6,254 nucleotides of DNA from Methylovirgula sp. (GTDB taxonomy: Bacteria; Pseudomonadota; Alphaproteobacteria; Rhizobiales; Beijerinckiaceae): positions 1 through 6,254 of the forward strand of contig JANXSV010000413.1 of NCBI GenBank assembly GCA_025356505.1, written 5' to 3'. The notes beneath the pieces are model-generated. The model made no database searches, had not been told where the DNA came from, and saw nothing but the letters and a program-made list of their open reading frames with translations. Position numbers and translations under genes: made by a program. Positions 1 to 5,801 of this stretch are shown one piece after another (the first letter of the stretch is position 1; every line of letters starts with the position of its first letter).

Positions 1-392
1 GCCATCACATGCTTCGCCTTGGTGCGAAACAGACCGATGGTTTTGATGTGATCGCGGATGCGCTCCGCGCCAAGAAGGACCATTTTTTGCGGCGTGTCCG
101 CTGCGGCAAATAGTCCTTTCGTGGCCTTGTTGACGCCAACATCGGTGCTCTGCGCTGATAAGACCACTGCCACAAGCAAGGTGTAGGCATTGACATAGTC
201 AAGCTCCCCCTTAGGTTCGGGAGCGGCGACGTGAAAACGTCGAAAAACTTCAGCAACCGTAGCACGGTTTGGCTTCTGTAAGCGTTTTTCAGGCTTGGTT
301 TTGGGGTTTCCCGTCTTGGCGGTGAGTTTTACAGGCTTGGCCGATTTTGTGGGTATGGCGGGTTTTGTGGGTTTGGCGACGGGCATAGACAT
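1..392 (-). CDS. nth: Endonuclease III, N-terminal part (runs off left edge)
   Basis: DNA glycosylase/AP lyase of base excision repair that removes oxidised pyrimidines. Only the first 130 codons are in the window; there is no stop before the edge. Residues about 60-130 match the start of the Nth fold: the stretch LLVAVVLSAQSTDVGVNKAT (72-91) and the helix ending in IKTIGLFRTKAKHV (116-129) align by eye with E. coli Nth. The helix-hairpin-helix lysine, catalytic Asp and the FeS-cluster cysteines lie outside the window and cannot be checked. Residues 1 to about 42 form a Lys/Pro/Thr-rich, probably disordered tail that E. coli Nth lacks. Two in-frame ATGs compete, at 392 and 386; neither has a clear Shine-Dalgarno sequence. 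It is divergent from the DUF2244 gene, so the two promoters must overlap coding sequence. Family call is sure; the start is less so. Confidence 0.93.
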   Translation of the reverse strand, partial: MSMPVAKPTKPAIPTKSAKPVKLTAKTGNPKTKPEKRLQKPNRATVAEVFRRFHVAAPEPKGELDYVNAYTLLVAVVLSAQSTDVGVNKATKGLFAAADTPQKMVLLGAERIRDHIKTIGLFRTKAKHVM

Positions 393-403
393 CGAAACTG
401 TTT

Positions 404-410
404 GGATGAG
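404..410 (+). promoter_or_regulatory. Ribosome binding site of the DUF2244 gene
   Basis: GGATGAG lies six bases before ATG 417. It supports this ATG over the upstream in-frame TTG at 402, which the site itself overlaps. Confidence 0.55.
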
Positions 411-416
411 TGTGGC

Positions 417-932
417 ATGACAGAACACAGTTCGGAGCACCCTGTAAATAGCACTTTGTTCGAGCAGCGCTTGCAGCCGCATCGCTCGCTCAAAGCCAGC
501 CATTTCAAATTGCTCATGCTGTTGCTGTGTGCCATTTCCACCGCTACGACAATTCCATTCTTTTTGTTGGGAGCTTGGCCGATCATTGGCTTTATGGGTC
601 TTGATGTCCTGCTGATCTATGTGGCCTTCCGTGCGTCCTACAACAGTGCCAAGGCTTATGAGACAGTGCGGCTTGATGTGGTGTCTTTGAAAATAGAAAA
701 GGTTAGTGCCAAGGGTGTGAAACGGGCGTTCTCGTTCAACCCGCTCTGGGTGCGTCTCGGCACAGATGAAGACGAGGATTATGGAATGCGGCGGCTGTTT
801 TTGCGGGTGAGATCGCGCGAGGTCGAACTGGGCAAGTTTCTCACAGCGCAAGAGCGTGCGGATTTTGCCAAAAAGTTCCGCCCGGCTTTGGCGCAGGCGC
901 AGCGCGGCCCGGTGTTTGACCACGGCTTCTGA
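417..932 (+). CDS. DUF2244 integral membrane protein
   Basis: A 171-residue protein of the DUF2244 family, common in Alphaproteobacteria and without an established function. After a short N-terminal segment with the family-like PHRSL (21-25), two hydrophobic helices follow at about 30-50 and 54-72, the second carrying GAWPIIGFMGLDVLLIYVAF. A soluble, probably cytoplasmic domain follows, with FNPLWVRL (107-114), an acidic loop (DEDEDYG) and the late FLTAQERADFA (141-150). The length is about normal for the family. I chose ATG 417 over the in-frame TTG at 402 because homologues begin with a short MT.. segment and because GGATGAG (404-410) sits six bases upstream. The gene is divergent from nth, a neighbour relationship I recall from other Rhizobiales genomes. 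The olsB promoter candidate begins inside its last codons. Confidence 0.9.
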   Translation: MTEHSSEHPVNSTLFEQRLQPHRSLKASHFKLLMLLLCAISTATTIPFFLLGAWPIIGFMGLDVLLIYVAFRASYNSAKAYETVRLDVVSLKIEKVSAKGVKRAFSFNPLWVRLGTDEDEDYGMRRLFLRVRSREVELGKFLTAQERADFAKKFRPALAQAQRGPVFDHGF

Positions 933-945
933 ATCGCGTCATAAT
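916..945 (+). promoter_or_regulatory. Candidate sigma-70 promoter for olsB
   Basis: TTGACC (916-921) and CATAAT (940-945) each match five of six consensus positions and are separated by 18 bases. The -35 box lies inside the last codons of the DUF2244 gene, whose stop is at 930-932. Transcription would start near 952, leaving a leader of about 78 bases before ATG 1030. The prediction is by eye only. If it is real, olsB need not depend on the DUF2244 gene for expression. Confidence 0.45.
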
Positions 946-959
946 ACTGCCGCAGCAGT
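946..959. repeat. Short inverted repeat downstream of the olsB -10 box
   Basis: ACTGC, four bases (CGCA), then GCAGT form a perfect 5-bp inverted repeat spanning the predicted transcription start of olsB. It could be an operator half-site pair or part of the leader. No T-run follows, so it does not look like a terminator for the upstream gene. It is short enough to arise by chance. Confidence 0.25.
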
Positions 960-1020
960 GTCATCCGCCTGAAACGTGAATCTGATGTCACACGCGGAGG
1001 TTCCTTTCAAGAACCGCGCC

Positions 1021-1024
1021 GGAG
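1021..1024 (+). promoter_or_regulatory. Ribosome binding site that decides the olsB start
   Basis: GGAG lies five bases before ATG 1030. The in-frame alternatives, GTG 976 and ATG 985, have no comparable purine-rich site, so ATG 1030 is preferred. Confidence 0.55.
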
Positions 1025-1029
1025 CAGAA

Positions 1030-2022
1030 ATGTCGATATTGCCGCAGAAGCCTCAATCCGAAACCGCCGTTCTGCCTCCTCAATTTGAAGCACCCCGGTT
1101 TTTTTCGCCAAAGTTTTACTCCCAAAAAATATATTCCTCCGCGCACTACTTATCTGCCGCAGGTTATTTCAAGCCGAAGCTGAAGGGCCGCATCATTCGC
1201 GACCTCACCGGGCTTGAGGCAAGCCTCGCCACCAGCGGATCCCTGGAGGTGCGACTTGCCACGACAAAAGCAGAAATCCGCAAGGCACAAAAGCTGCGGT
1301 ATAAGGTGTTTTTTGAGGAAGGCGGCGCTATACCGGGTCGGAAAGCCGCGCTGTCCCGCCGCGATATCTGCGGCTTCGACCGGATTTGCGACCATCTGCT
1401 GGTGATTGATCACTCCGCCAAATCCAAAAGGCTCGGCCTGCCAAAACCAAAAGTCGTCGGCACCTATCGTTTGCTGCGTCAGGATATCGCCGAGGCACAC
1501 GGCGGATTTTACTCGGCGAGGGAGTTTGACATCGCGCCGTTGCTGGTTCGTCATTCGGGTAAGAAATTTCTCGAACTCGGGCGTTCTTGCGTGCTTGAAG
1601 GCTATCGGAGCAAAAACAGTATTGATTTGCTTTGGCAAGGCATAGCTGCCTACCTCAATCATCATCATATCGACGTCATGATCGGCTGCGCCAGCTTCAG
1701 CGGCGTCAATCCTTTGAAAATCGCTGCACCACTGAGCTTCCTGGCCGCGCAAGCCAAGGCCAGCGAGGATTGGACCGCAAAGGCGCTGGGCAAGAACGCC
1801 GTACCGATGACCTATATTTCAGCCGACACTCTCGATATGAAAAAGGCCGTGCAGGCGCTGCCGCCGCTGATAAAAGCCTATTGGCGTATCGGCGCTATGT
1901 TCGGCCAAGGCGCAGTTATTGATCCTGAGTTCCGCACCATCGACGTGCTGGTTATTCTGCCTGTGGCACAGATGGATCCACGCTATATCCAACATTTTGG
2001 AATTATCGCAAAGGCGGCTTGA
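1030..2022 (+). CDS. olsB: L-ornithine N-alpha-acyltransferase (OlsB family, GNAT-like)
   Basis: OlsB moves a 3-hydroxy fatty acid from acyl-ACP to the alpha-amino group of ornithine, giving lyso-ornithine lipid, the first step to phosphorus-free ornithine lipids of the envelope. From residue 72 to the end the 330-residue product follows the Sinorhizobium OlsB pattern as I remember it: LRYKVFFEE (89-97), DRICDHLLV (117-125), VVGTYRLLR (142-150), HGGFYSAREFDI (157-168), ELGRSCVLEGYR (182-193), IGCASFSG (218-225), LPPLIKAYWRIGAM (277-290) and a C-terminal PRYIQHFG. The first roughly 70 residues are extra: a Pro-rich start, then an aromatic stretch at 23-47. The start was chosen for its Shine-Dalgarno sequence; GTG 976 or ATG 985 would make the extension longer. 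The partner O-acyltransferase gene olsA is not in the window. Substrate is inferred from family; some related proteins are annotated only as hemolysin-like GNAT proteins. Confidence 0.85.
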   Translation: MSILPQKPQSETAVLPPQFEAPRFFSPKFYSQKIYSSAHYLSAAGYFKPKLKGRIIRDLTGLEASLATSGSLEVRLATTKAEIRKAQKLRYKVFFEEGGAIPGRKAALSRRDICGFDRICDHLLVIDHSAKSKRLGLPKPKVVGTYRLLRQDIAEAHGGFYSAREFDIAPLLVRHSGKKFLELGRSCVLEGYRSKNSIDLLWQGIAAYLNHHHIDVMIGCASFSGVNPLKIAAPLSFLAAQAKASEDWTAKALGKNAVPMTYISADTLDMKKAVQALPPLIKAYWRIGAMFGQGAVIDPEFRTIDVLVILPVAQMDPRYIQHFGIIAKAA

Positions 2023-2051
2023 AGAGGGCGAGAGCCGCCCCCTTCGCTTTT
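2021..2051 (+). terminator. Rho-independent terminator of olsB
   Basis: A hairpin starts within the olsB stop codon: GAAG, an A-C mismatch, GGGCG, a five-base loop (AGAGC), CGCCC, CTTC (to 2045), followed by GC and TTTT (2048-2051). The GC-rich stem and short T-run fit an intrinsic terminator at the end of olsB. On the other strand there is no T-run just after the stem, so it is a weaker stop for the convergent DUF2125-like gene. Confidence 0.6.
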
Positions 2052-2079
2052 GCAGGGTACTATCTTTCAGCAACTTGCT

Positions 2080-2107
2080 TGAAGCTATATGCCTGAAGCT
2101 ATTTGCC
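2080..2107. repeat. 14-bp near-perfect tandem duplication over a stop codon
   Basis: TGAAGCTATATGCC (2080-2093) is followed directly by TGAAGCTATTTGCC (2094-2107), with one mismatch (2089 versus 2103). The second copy holds the TAG stop of the DUF2125-like gene (2099-2101) and its last two codons. The unit is not a multiple of three, so the first copy lies just outside the reading frame. It looks like a small slippage duplication. Confidence 0.85.
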
Positions 2108-3571
2108 CATGGGAATGGCCATGCCATTCACCGAAACCGTTTTGCCATTGATTTCGATGACAAAACTTGACGCACCGTTGGGCCCCGGTTTTGCCATGCC
2201 GCGCGCCACAGAAAGGCCTGAAATGGTCTTCTGCGCCTCAGGGTCGTTTTTACCGGCCTCTTTCAGAGCTGCTATGGTTTTGTCGAGCCCGACAGCGTCG
2301 ATTGTGATTTTGCCCGTCGGGTTAAGACCATTGGAGATTACCTCCCCGGCGATGGTCAAGTTCATGCTCGGTGCGATGATATGGCTGGGCGCAATGGTGA
2401 TTTTCGGATTTGACGTCATAGCGATGCCCATCAACTCCATGGACGAAGACTCAGGGAGCACGGGGTCGGCGCTGAAGTCGGCTTCATCGATGAGGGTCTT
2501 GGCGATGCGGTCCAGGCCATCGGCGGTGATCTTGATGTCCAGGTCCATCGAGGTTGGCACGAGGGGAGCATTGACCGCCGGTACGATGCCGGCCGGTAAG
2601 GCGAGGTCGGTGAAATTAATCCCAAACTGGAACAGGCCATGTTCGGTCATGCCTGACAGTCCAATCGATTCGCTGAAAGATTTCACGCTGAAATTGCCCA
2701 TGGACGTTACAACAGAGACGTCTTTAAGCGTGGCGCTGCCTTTGATAACATTCCAGAGCGGCATCGCTGCGGTGAGCTTTGATTTGATATCTGTCTGATT
2801 TTTAGCAATGGCTTCCTTGGACGGATTGGCCAAAAAGGCTGCCCAGAGGTCCAGAATCGCTTTGTTTTTAGAGCTATCAATATCCGTGTTTGCGCCCAAG
2901 TCCGCAATCTTCACGGTAAAATCACCACTGGCTGTGGCGGGCGCATCCTTTGGTGGTGGCGGGAGGTGGACGACCTCCACCATATCCTTAATGGTTTGAC
3001 TAAAATTTCCCGAAACAGCGCCGTTACCGGCATCGGTCCCCGTCATGGTGACCTGGCCGGAGCCGATCTTTACTGTGCCGTTCACTTTCCCGCCCACCAA
3101 GCCATCGGCAGCATCATGAGATGCCTTGCCGCTCAGCCAAGCCATCAGTTTCGGGTTGAAAACGCCTTCAAATTTGTAATTGGTATATTTTATAGACTCT
3201 TCAAGTCCGCCATCCGCTCCCGGGACTTTGAGTGCAATTTCCGGAAATGCCTCAGATTTAACCGCCCAATTGCCGTCCGCCTGTTCGGTAACCACGATAT
3301 CCCAAGGTGCCATTTTCAGGCTGTATTGGGGCGCTTTGGCGCTGGCCACCATCTTCTCAAAATCGAGCGAAATACGATAGGACTCGCCTTGCGGCTTGAC
3401 TGAGATCAGCTTCTGTTCAACCGCTGCCTTGCCGATATAGGTCGAAAAACTATTTTCGATGCCGCGCGCACCCTCGTCTGTTGCCGGTGCCGCCTGCGCC
3501 GCCGCAATCAGCGCTGTGCCGGAGAGCAGCGTTGCCATTATCCGTGCCGGAAGCTTTATCGAGTTGCGCAT
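2099..3571 (-). CDS. Exported protein of unknown function, DUF2125-like
   Basis: A 490-residue protein with a signal peptide: MRNSIK, a hydrophobic segment at about 9-25 and a likely signal peptidase I site AQA|A after residue 27. The mature part has no cysteine and no further membrane segment, so a periplasmic soluble or envelope-associated protein is likely. It is rich in alternating polar/hydrophobic stretches that suggest beta-sheet, has a PPPP run at 204-207, and ends with a KTVSVNGMAIPMG-type motif seen in DUF2125/DUF945-like proteins. The DUF2125 call rests on general resemblance and alphaproteobacterial context; the function is not known. The frame is open up to TTG 3670, but ATG 3571 is preferred because it places the signal peptide at the N-terminus and has GGA six bases upstream. 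It converges with olsB and is 210 bp downstream of the SDR gene on the same strand. Confidence 0.85.
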   Translation of the reverse strand: MRNSIKLPARIMATLLSGTALIAAAQAAPATDEGARGIENSFSTYIGKAAVEQKLISVKPQGESYRISLDFEKMVASAKAPQYSLKMAPWDIVVTEQADGNWAVKSEAFPEIALKVPGADGGLEESIKYTNYKFEGVFNPKLMAWLSGKASHDAADGLVGGKVNGTVKIGSGQVTMTGTDAGNGAVSGNFSQTIKDMVEVVHLPPPPKDAPATASGDFTVKIADLGANTDIDSSKNKAILDLWAAFLANPSKEAIAKNQTDIKSKLTAAMPLWNVIKGSATLKDVSVVTSMGNFSVKSFSESIGLSGMTEHGLFQFGINFTDLALPAGIVPAVNAPLVPTSMDLDIKITADGLDRIAKTLIDEADFSADPVLPESSSMELMGIAMTSNPKITIAPSHIIAPSMNLTIAGEVISNGLNPTGKITIDAVGLDKTIAALKEAGKNDPEAQKTISGLSVARGMAKPGPNGASSFVIEINGKTVSVNGMAIPMGK

Positions 3572-3643
3572 GTGACATCCAATCTGGCCCTGTGGCCTAG
3601 TGTGAAAAACGAGATGAACGAACGTGAGCGCTTGCCCTACGTT

Positions 3644-3681
3644 GCCCGCAAAAATCAGCTTGGCCCGCAAAAATCAGCTTG
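3644..3681. repeat. Perfect 19-bp tandem duplication in the DUF2125 leader
   Basis: GCCCGCAAAAATCAGCTTG occurs at 3644-3662 and again, identical and directly adjacent, at 3663-3681. It lies 73-110 bases upstream of ATG 3571, between the candidate promoter and the start codon. The repeat also extends the open frame that allows an upstream TTG start at 3670, which I regard as spurious. Confidence 0.95.
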
Positions 3682-3697
3682 AGCACCATAGCGCAAC

Positions 3698-3726
3698 TTT
3701 ATCCGATGTCATCCTTTGGCTGTCAG
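3698..3726 (-). promoter_or_regulatory. Candidate promoter for the DUF2125-like gene
   Basis: On the minus strand, CTGACA (3726-3721; five of six) and GATAAA (3703-3698; four of six) are separated by 17 bases. An overlapping alternative is ATGACA (3712-3707), 16 bases, TATGGT (3690-3685). Both would give a leader of roughly 100 bases that includes the 19-bp duplication. Neither is strong; the 210-bp gap and the hairpin after the SDR gene make a separate promoter plausible. Confidence 0.3.
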
Positions 3727-3753
3727 GCACGGGCATTTCGAACCTGCAAACTA

Positions 3754-3780
3754 CCAAGCCTGTGATGTTGATCACCTTGG
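3754..3780 (-). terminator. Hairpin directly after the SDR gene, possible terminator
   Basis: One base past the SDR stop codon the minus strand reads CCAAG GTGAT, loop CAAC, ATCAC, a three-base bulge (AGG), then CTTGG: ten base pairs in two blocks. Only TAGTTTG follows, so the T-run is poor. It could be a weak or Rho-assisted terminator of the queG operon, or an element that protects the 3' end of the mRNA. The structure is seen directly; its role is inferred. Confidence 0.4.
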
Positions 3781-3781
3781 G

Positions 3782-4657
3782 CTAATCCGGTTCTCGATTT
3801 GCGACACCGTTGGGCAGGGCACGGCTCAAAGCGGTAACGCCCTTCCGATAGGTTGGATATCTAAGATCAACGCCAAGCTCCTTGCGCAGGCGCACATTGC
3901 GAACACGCTGATTTTTAGCGTAGAAGCTTCGCGCCATGTCCGACATCTGCGCCTGTTCAAAGGCCACTTCGGGAGGTGGCGGCATTTTGAGCAGGTTCGC
4001 CGCAAAGGTCACGACATCCTGCGGCGGTGCGGGTTCGTCATCGGTGACATTAAAAATACCACTTTGGCCCTGAAAATTCAGCCCGGCCCAGATTGCTGCG
4101 GCGATGTCGTCAACATGAATGCGGTTAAACACCTGCCCCGGTTTGATGATGCGCTTGGCAGTGCCGCTGAGCAGATTTTCCAGTGCGTTCTGGCCTGGAC
4201 CATAAATTCCGGCTAGGCGCAGGATAATCACCTTTTTGCCATGAGCCGCGCCGAAACTCAGCCATTGCTGTTCGACAGTGGCGCGGTGGCGCGAGCGCTC
4301 CGAATAGGGCTCAACGGCGGTGTTTTCATCCACCCAGCCGCCATCCTGGTTACCATAGACGCCGATGGTGGACAGATAAACGATCGTTGATATCGGCGCG
4401 GCGGCAATTTCGCTGCTGTAGCGTGTCAGGGTCGGGTCATTCTCGCGCGGCGGGATGGATACCAGCAGAAAATCGGCGGTTTTAAGATATTCCGCCACAT
4501 CGCGCCCGTCAAAAAGCACGGCATGAATGCCCTCCCCCATGAGGCTGGCAGCTTTTTCGGGCGAGCGAACGCTGCCGCAAATCTGCGCAAATCGGCTGCC
4601 ATATGCGCGCGCAAATGCCAGCGAACTGTAGCCGAGGCCGAAAACAAAAAGTTTCAT
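3782..4657 (-). CDS. Atypical SDR-family NAD(P)-binding protein (YeeZ-like)
   Basis: A 291-residue protein with an N-terminal Rossmann fold of the extended/atypical short-chain dehydrogenase type. Seen are the nucleotide-binding loop GLGYSSLA (7-14), YLSTIGVYG (94-102), LRLAGIYGPG (146-155) and FNRIHVDDIA (177-186), the usual landmarks of epimerase-like SDRs. Where classical members have catalytic YxxxK, this one has PYSERSRHR (117-125) with no lysine, as in the YeeZ-like group, so redox activity cannot be assumed. No signal peptide; cytoplasmic. The start is ambiguous. ATG 4657 begins MKLFVFGLGY, as homologues do, and has AGG six bases upstream. ATG 4675 adds six residues and overlaps the queG stop as ATGA, but has no clear ribosome site. 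Either way it is translationally close to queG and likely in one operon. The substrate is unknown. Confidence 0.9.
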   Translation of the reverse strand: MKLFVFGLGYSSLAFARAYGSRFAQICGSVRSPEKAASLMGEGIHAVLFDGRDVAEYLKTADFLLVSIPPRENDPTLTRYSSEIAAAPISTIVYLSTIGVYGNQDGGWVDENTAVEPYSERSRHRATVEQQWLSFGAAHGKKVIILRLAGIYGPGQNALENLLSGTAKRIIKPGQVFNRIHVDDIAAAIWAGLNFQGQSGIFNVTDDEPAPPQDVVTFAANLLKMPPPPEVAFEQAQMSDMARSFYAKNQRVRNVRLRKELGVDLRYPTYRKGVTALSRALPNGVANREPD

Positions 4658-4671
4658 TAAACGCCTATCCA

Positions 4672-5787
4672 TCATTCATTTGTCGGCAAATTTAGCCACT
4701 CGGCGCAAACGCTTTCGTCACGCTCATGCGCGAGCATCCGCCCTCGCAATTCATGTGCCATGGCAGGATCAAGCGCATGCATAGCCCACACGGCCATGGC
4801 CCGCACGAGGGGCGAGGGTTCGCCCAAACATCGCAGCAGATCATCGCGAAAATACAAATCGCCCGAATTGCCCATGGCGATGACCACATTGCGCAAAAAC
4901 CGATCGCGCCCGATGCGCTTGATGGGAGAGCCGGAGAAAAAAGCGCGAAAGGCGGCGTCATCAAGCCCTGCCAAAAAGGTCAGCGGTGGCGCCAGCAGAT
5001 TCGGGCGCGCCTGTAGCTTGATCTCACGCGCCGTTTTGGCGAATTTATTCCACGGGCAAGCCGCCAGACAAATATCGCAGCCGTAAATGCGGTTGCCGAT
5101 TTTGGCGCGCAATTCAACCGGGATGTGTCCCTTATGCTCAATCGTGAGGTAGGAGATACACCGCCGCGCATCGATCTGATACGGCGCGGGAAAGGCATCG
5201 GTGGGACAAGAGTCAAGACAAGCGCGGCAGGATCCGCAGTGGTCCGGCTCACTTGCGTCTGGCGCGAGGTCGGCCGTGGTAAAGATCGAGCCGAGAAAAA
5301 GCCAAGAGCCAAGCTCTTTCGATACCAGATTGGTGTGCTTTCCCTGCCAACCCAAGCCCGCAGCTTCGGCCAGCGGCTTCTCCATGACCGGAGCGGTATC
5401 AACGAAAACCTTAACCTCGCAGGGTGCCTGAGCCGCGAGCCAACCCGCCAGCAGCTTGAGCTTGCCTTTGATCACATCATGATAGTCGCGGTGGCGTGCA
5501 TAGACCGAAATATTAGCCGCATTTGAGGGCGGCACGCGCAGGTCCGAGGGGCCGTAATTCATGCCGAGCATAATTATGGAGCGAACATCGCCCCATAAGG
5601 CGTGCGGAGAGGCGCGGCGCGCCTGTGTCTCGGCCATCCAGTCCATGGTGCCATGCGCGCCAAGCTCTAACCACGCGGAGAGACGTTCCGGTGCCATGGG
5701 AATGGAGCCCGGCAGAGCGACCCTGCAATCTTCAAAGCCCAATTCCAATGCTTTTTCCACGAGGCGGGATTTGAGTGATGAACCCAC
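4672..5787 (-). CDS. queG: Epoxyqueuosine reductase
   Basis: QueG reduces epoxyqueuosine to queuosine in the wobble position of GUN-anticodon tRNAs (Tyr, His, Asn, Asp), using cobalamin and two [4Fe-4S] clusters. The 371-residue length is normal. The DUF1730 region includes [19 protein letters not shown] (93-111) and [27 protein letters not shown]; Asp130 in VDTAPV appears to match the proposed catalytic acid. Cluster ligands are seen at C184, C187, C190, C194, then C210, C237, C240 and C244 ([25 protein letters not shown]), followed by PWNKFA. Residues about 288-365 resemble HEAT-like repeats that bind tRNA. The start is GTG 5787: an in-frame TAG lies directly upstream and GAGG sits six bases before it. 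It lies 14 bp after the DHFR-like gene and touches the SDR gene, so the three probably share a transcript. Nothing is missing. Confidence 0.97.
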   Translation of the reverse strand: MGSSLKSRLVEKALELGFEDCRVALPGSIPMAPERLSAWLELGAHGTMDWMAETQARRASPHALWGDVRSIIMLGMNYGPSDLRVPPSNAANISVYARHRDYHDVIKGKLKLLAGWLAAQAPCEVKVFVDTAPVMEKPLAEAAGLGWQGKHTNLVSKELGSWLFLGSIFTTADLAPDASEPDHCGSCRACLDSCPTDAFPAPYQIDARRCISYLTIEHKGHIPVELRAKIGNRIYGCDICLAACPWNKFAKTAREIKLQARPNLLAPPLTFLAGLDDAAFRAFFSGSPIKRIGRDRFLRNVVIAMGNSGDLYFRDDLLRCLGEPSPLVRAMAVWAMHALDPAMAHELRGRMLAHERDESVCAEWLNLPTNE

Positions 5788-5793
5788 CTAAAT

Positions 5794-5797
5794 CCTC
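5794..5797 (-). promoter_or_regulatory. Ribosome binding site for the queG GTG start
   Basis: GAGG on the minus strand, six bases before GTG 5787. The next in-frame ATG is at residue 31, inside conserved sequence, so this site fixes GTG as the start. Confidence 0.65.
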
Positions 5798-5801
5798 ACC
5801 C

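Noticed and set aside
5..265. Minus-strand open frame of 86 codons near the left edge
   Set aside because: The neighbouring frame, open to the edge, encodes clear Nth sequence; this is its shadow.
936..964. Pho-box-like direct repeats upstream of olsB (GTCAT at 938 and 960, 11-bp phase)
   Set aside because: Attractive because ornithine lipids rise under phosphate limitation, but units match CTGTCAT at only 5, 4 and 6 of 7 positions, and they overlap the -10 box and start site rather than the -35 region where PhoB normally binds.
1150..1752. Minus-strand open frame of 200 codons opposite olsB
   Set aside because: olsB in the other direction has strong family motifs throughout; this frame is a complementary-strand artefact.
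2103..2798. Long plus-strand open frame (231 codons) opposite the DUF2125-like gene
   Set aside because: It is the antisense shadow of a clear exported-protein gene; its translation has no recognisable domain and no ribosome site stands out.
3572..3670. Longer N-terminus for the DUF2125-like protein from TTG 3670
   Set aside because: It would bury the clear signal peptide 33 residues inside the protein and starts within the 19-bp duplication.
3725..3790. tRNA gene on the minus strand
   Set aside because: Only a T-loop-like string is present; stems do not pair and no cloverleaf can be drawn.
3716..4216. Plus-strand open frame of 166 codons over the SDR gene end
   Set aside because: It overlaps well-supported SDR sequence and the intergenic hairpin, and its translation resembles no family I know.
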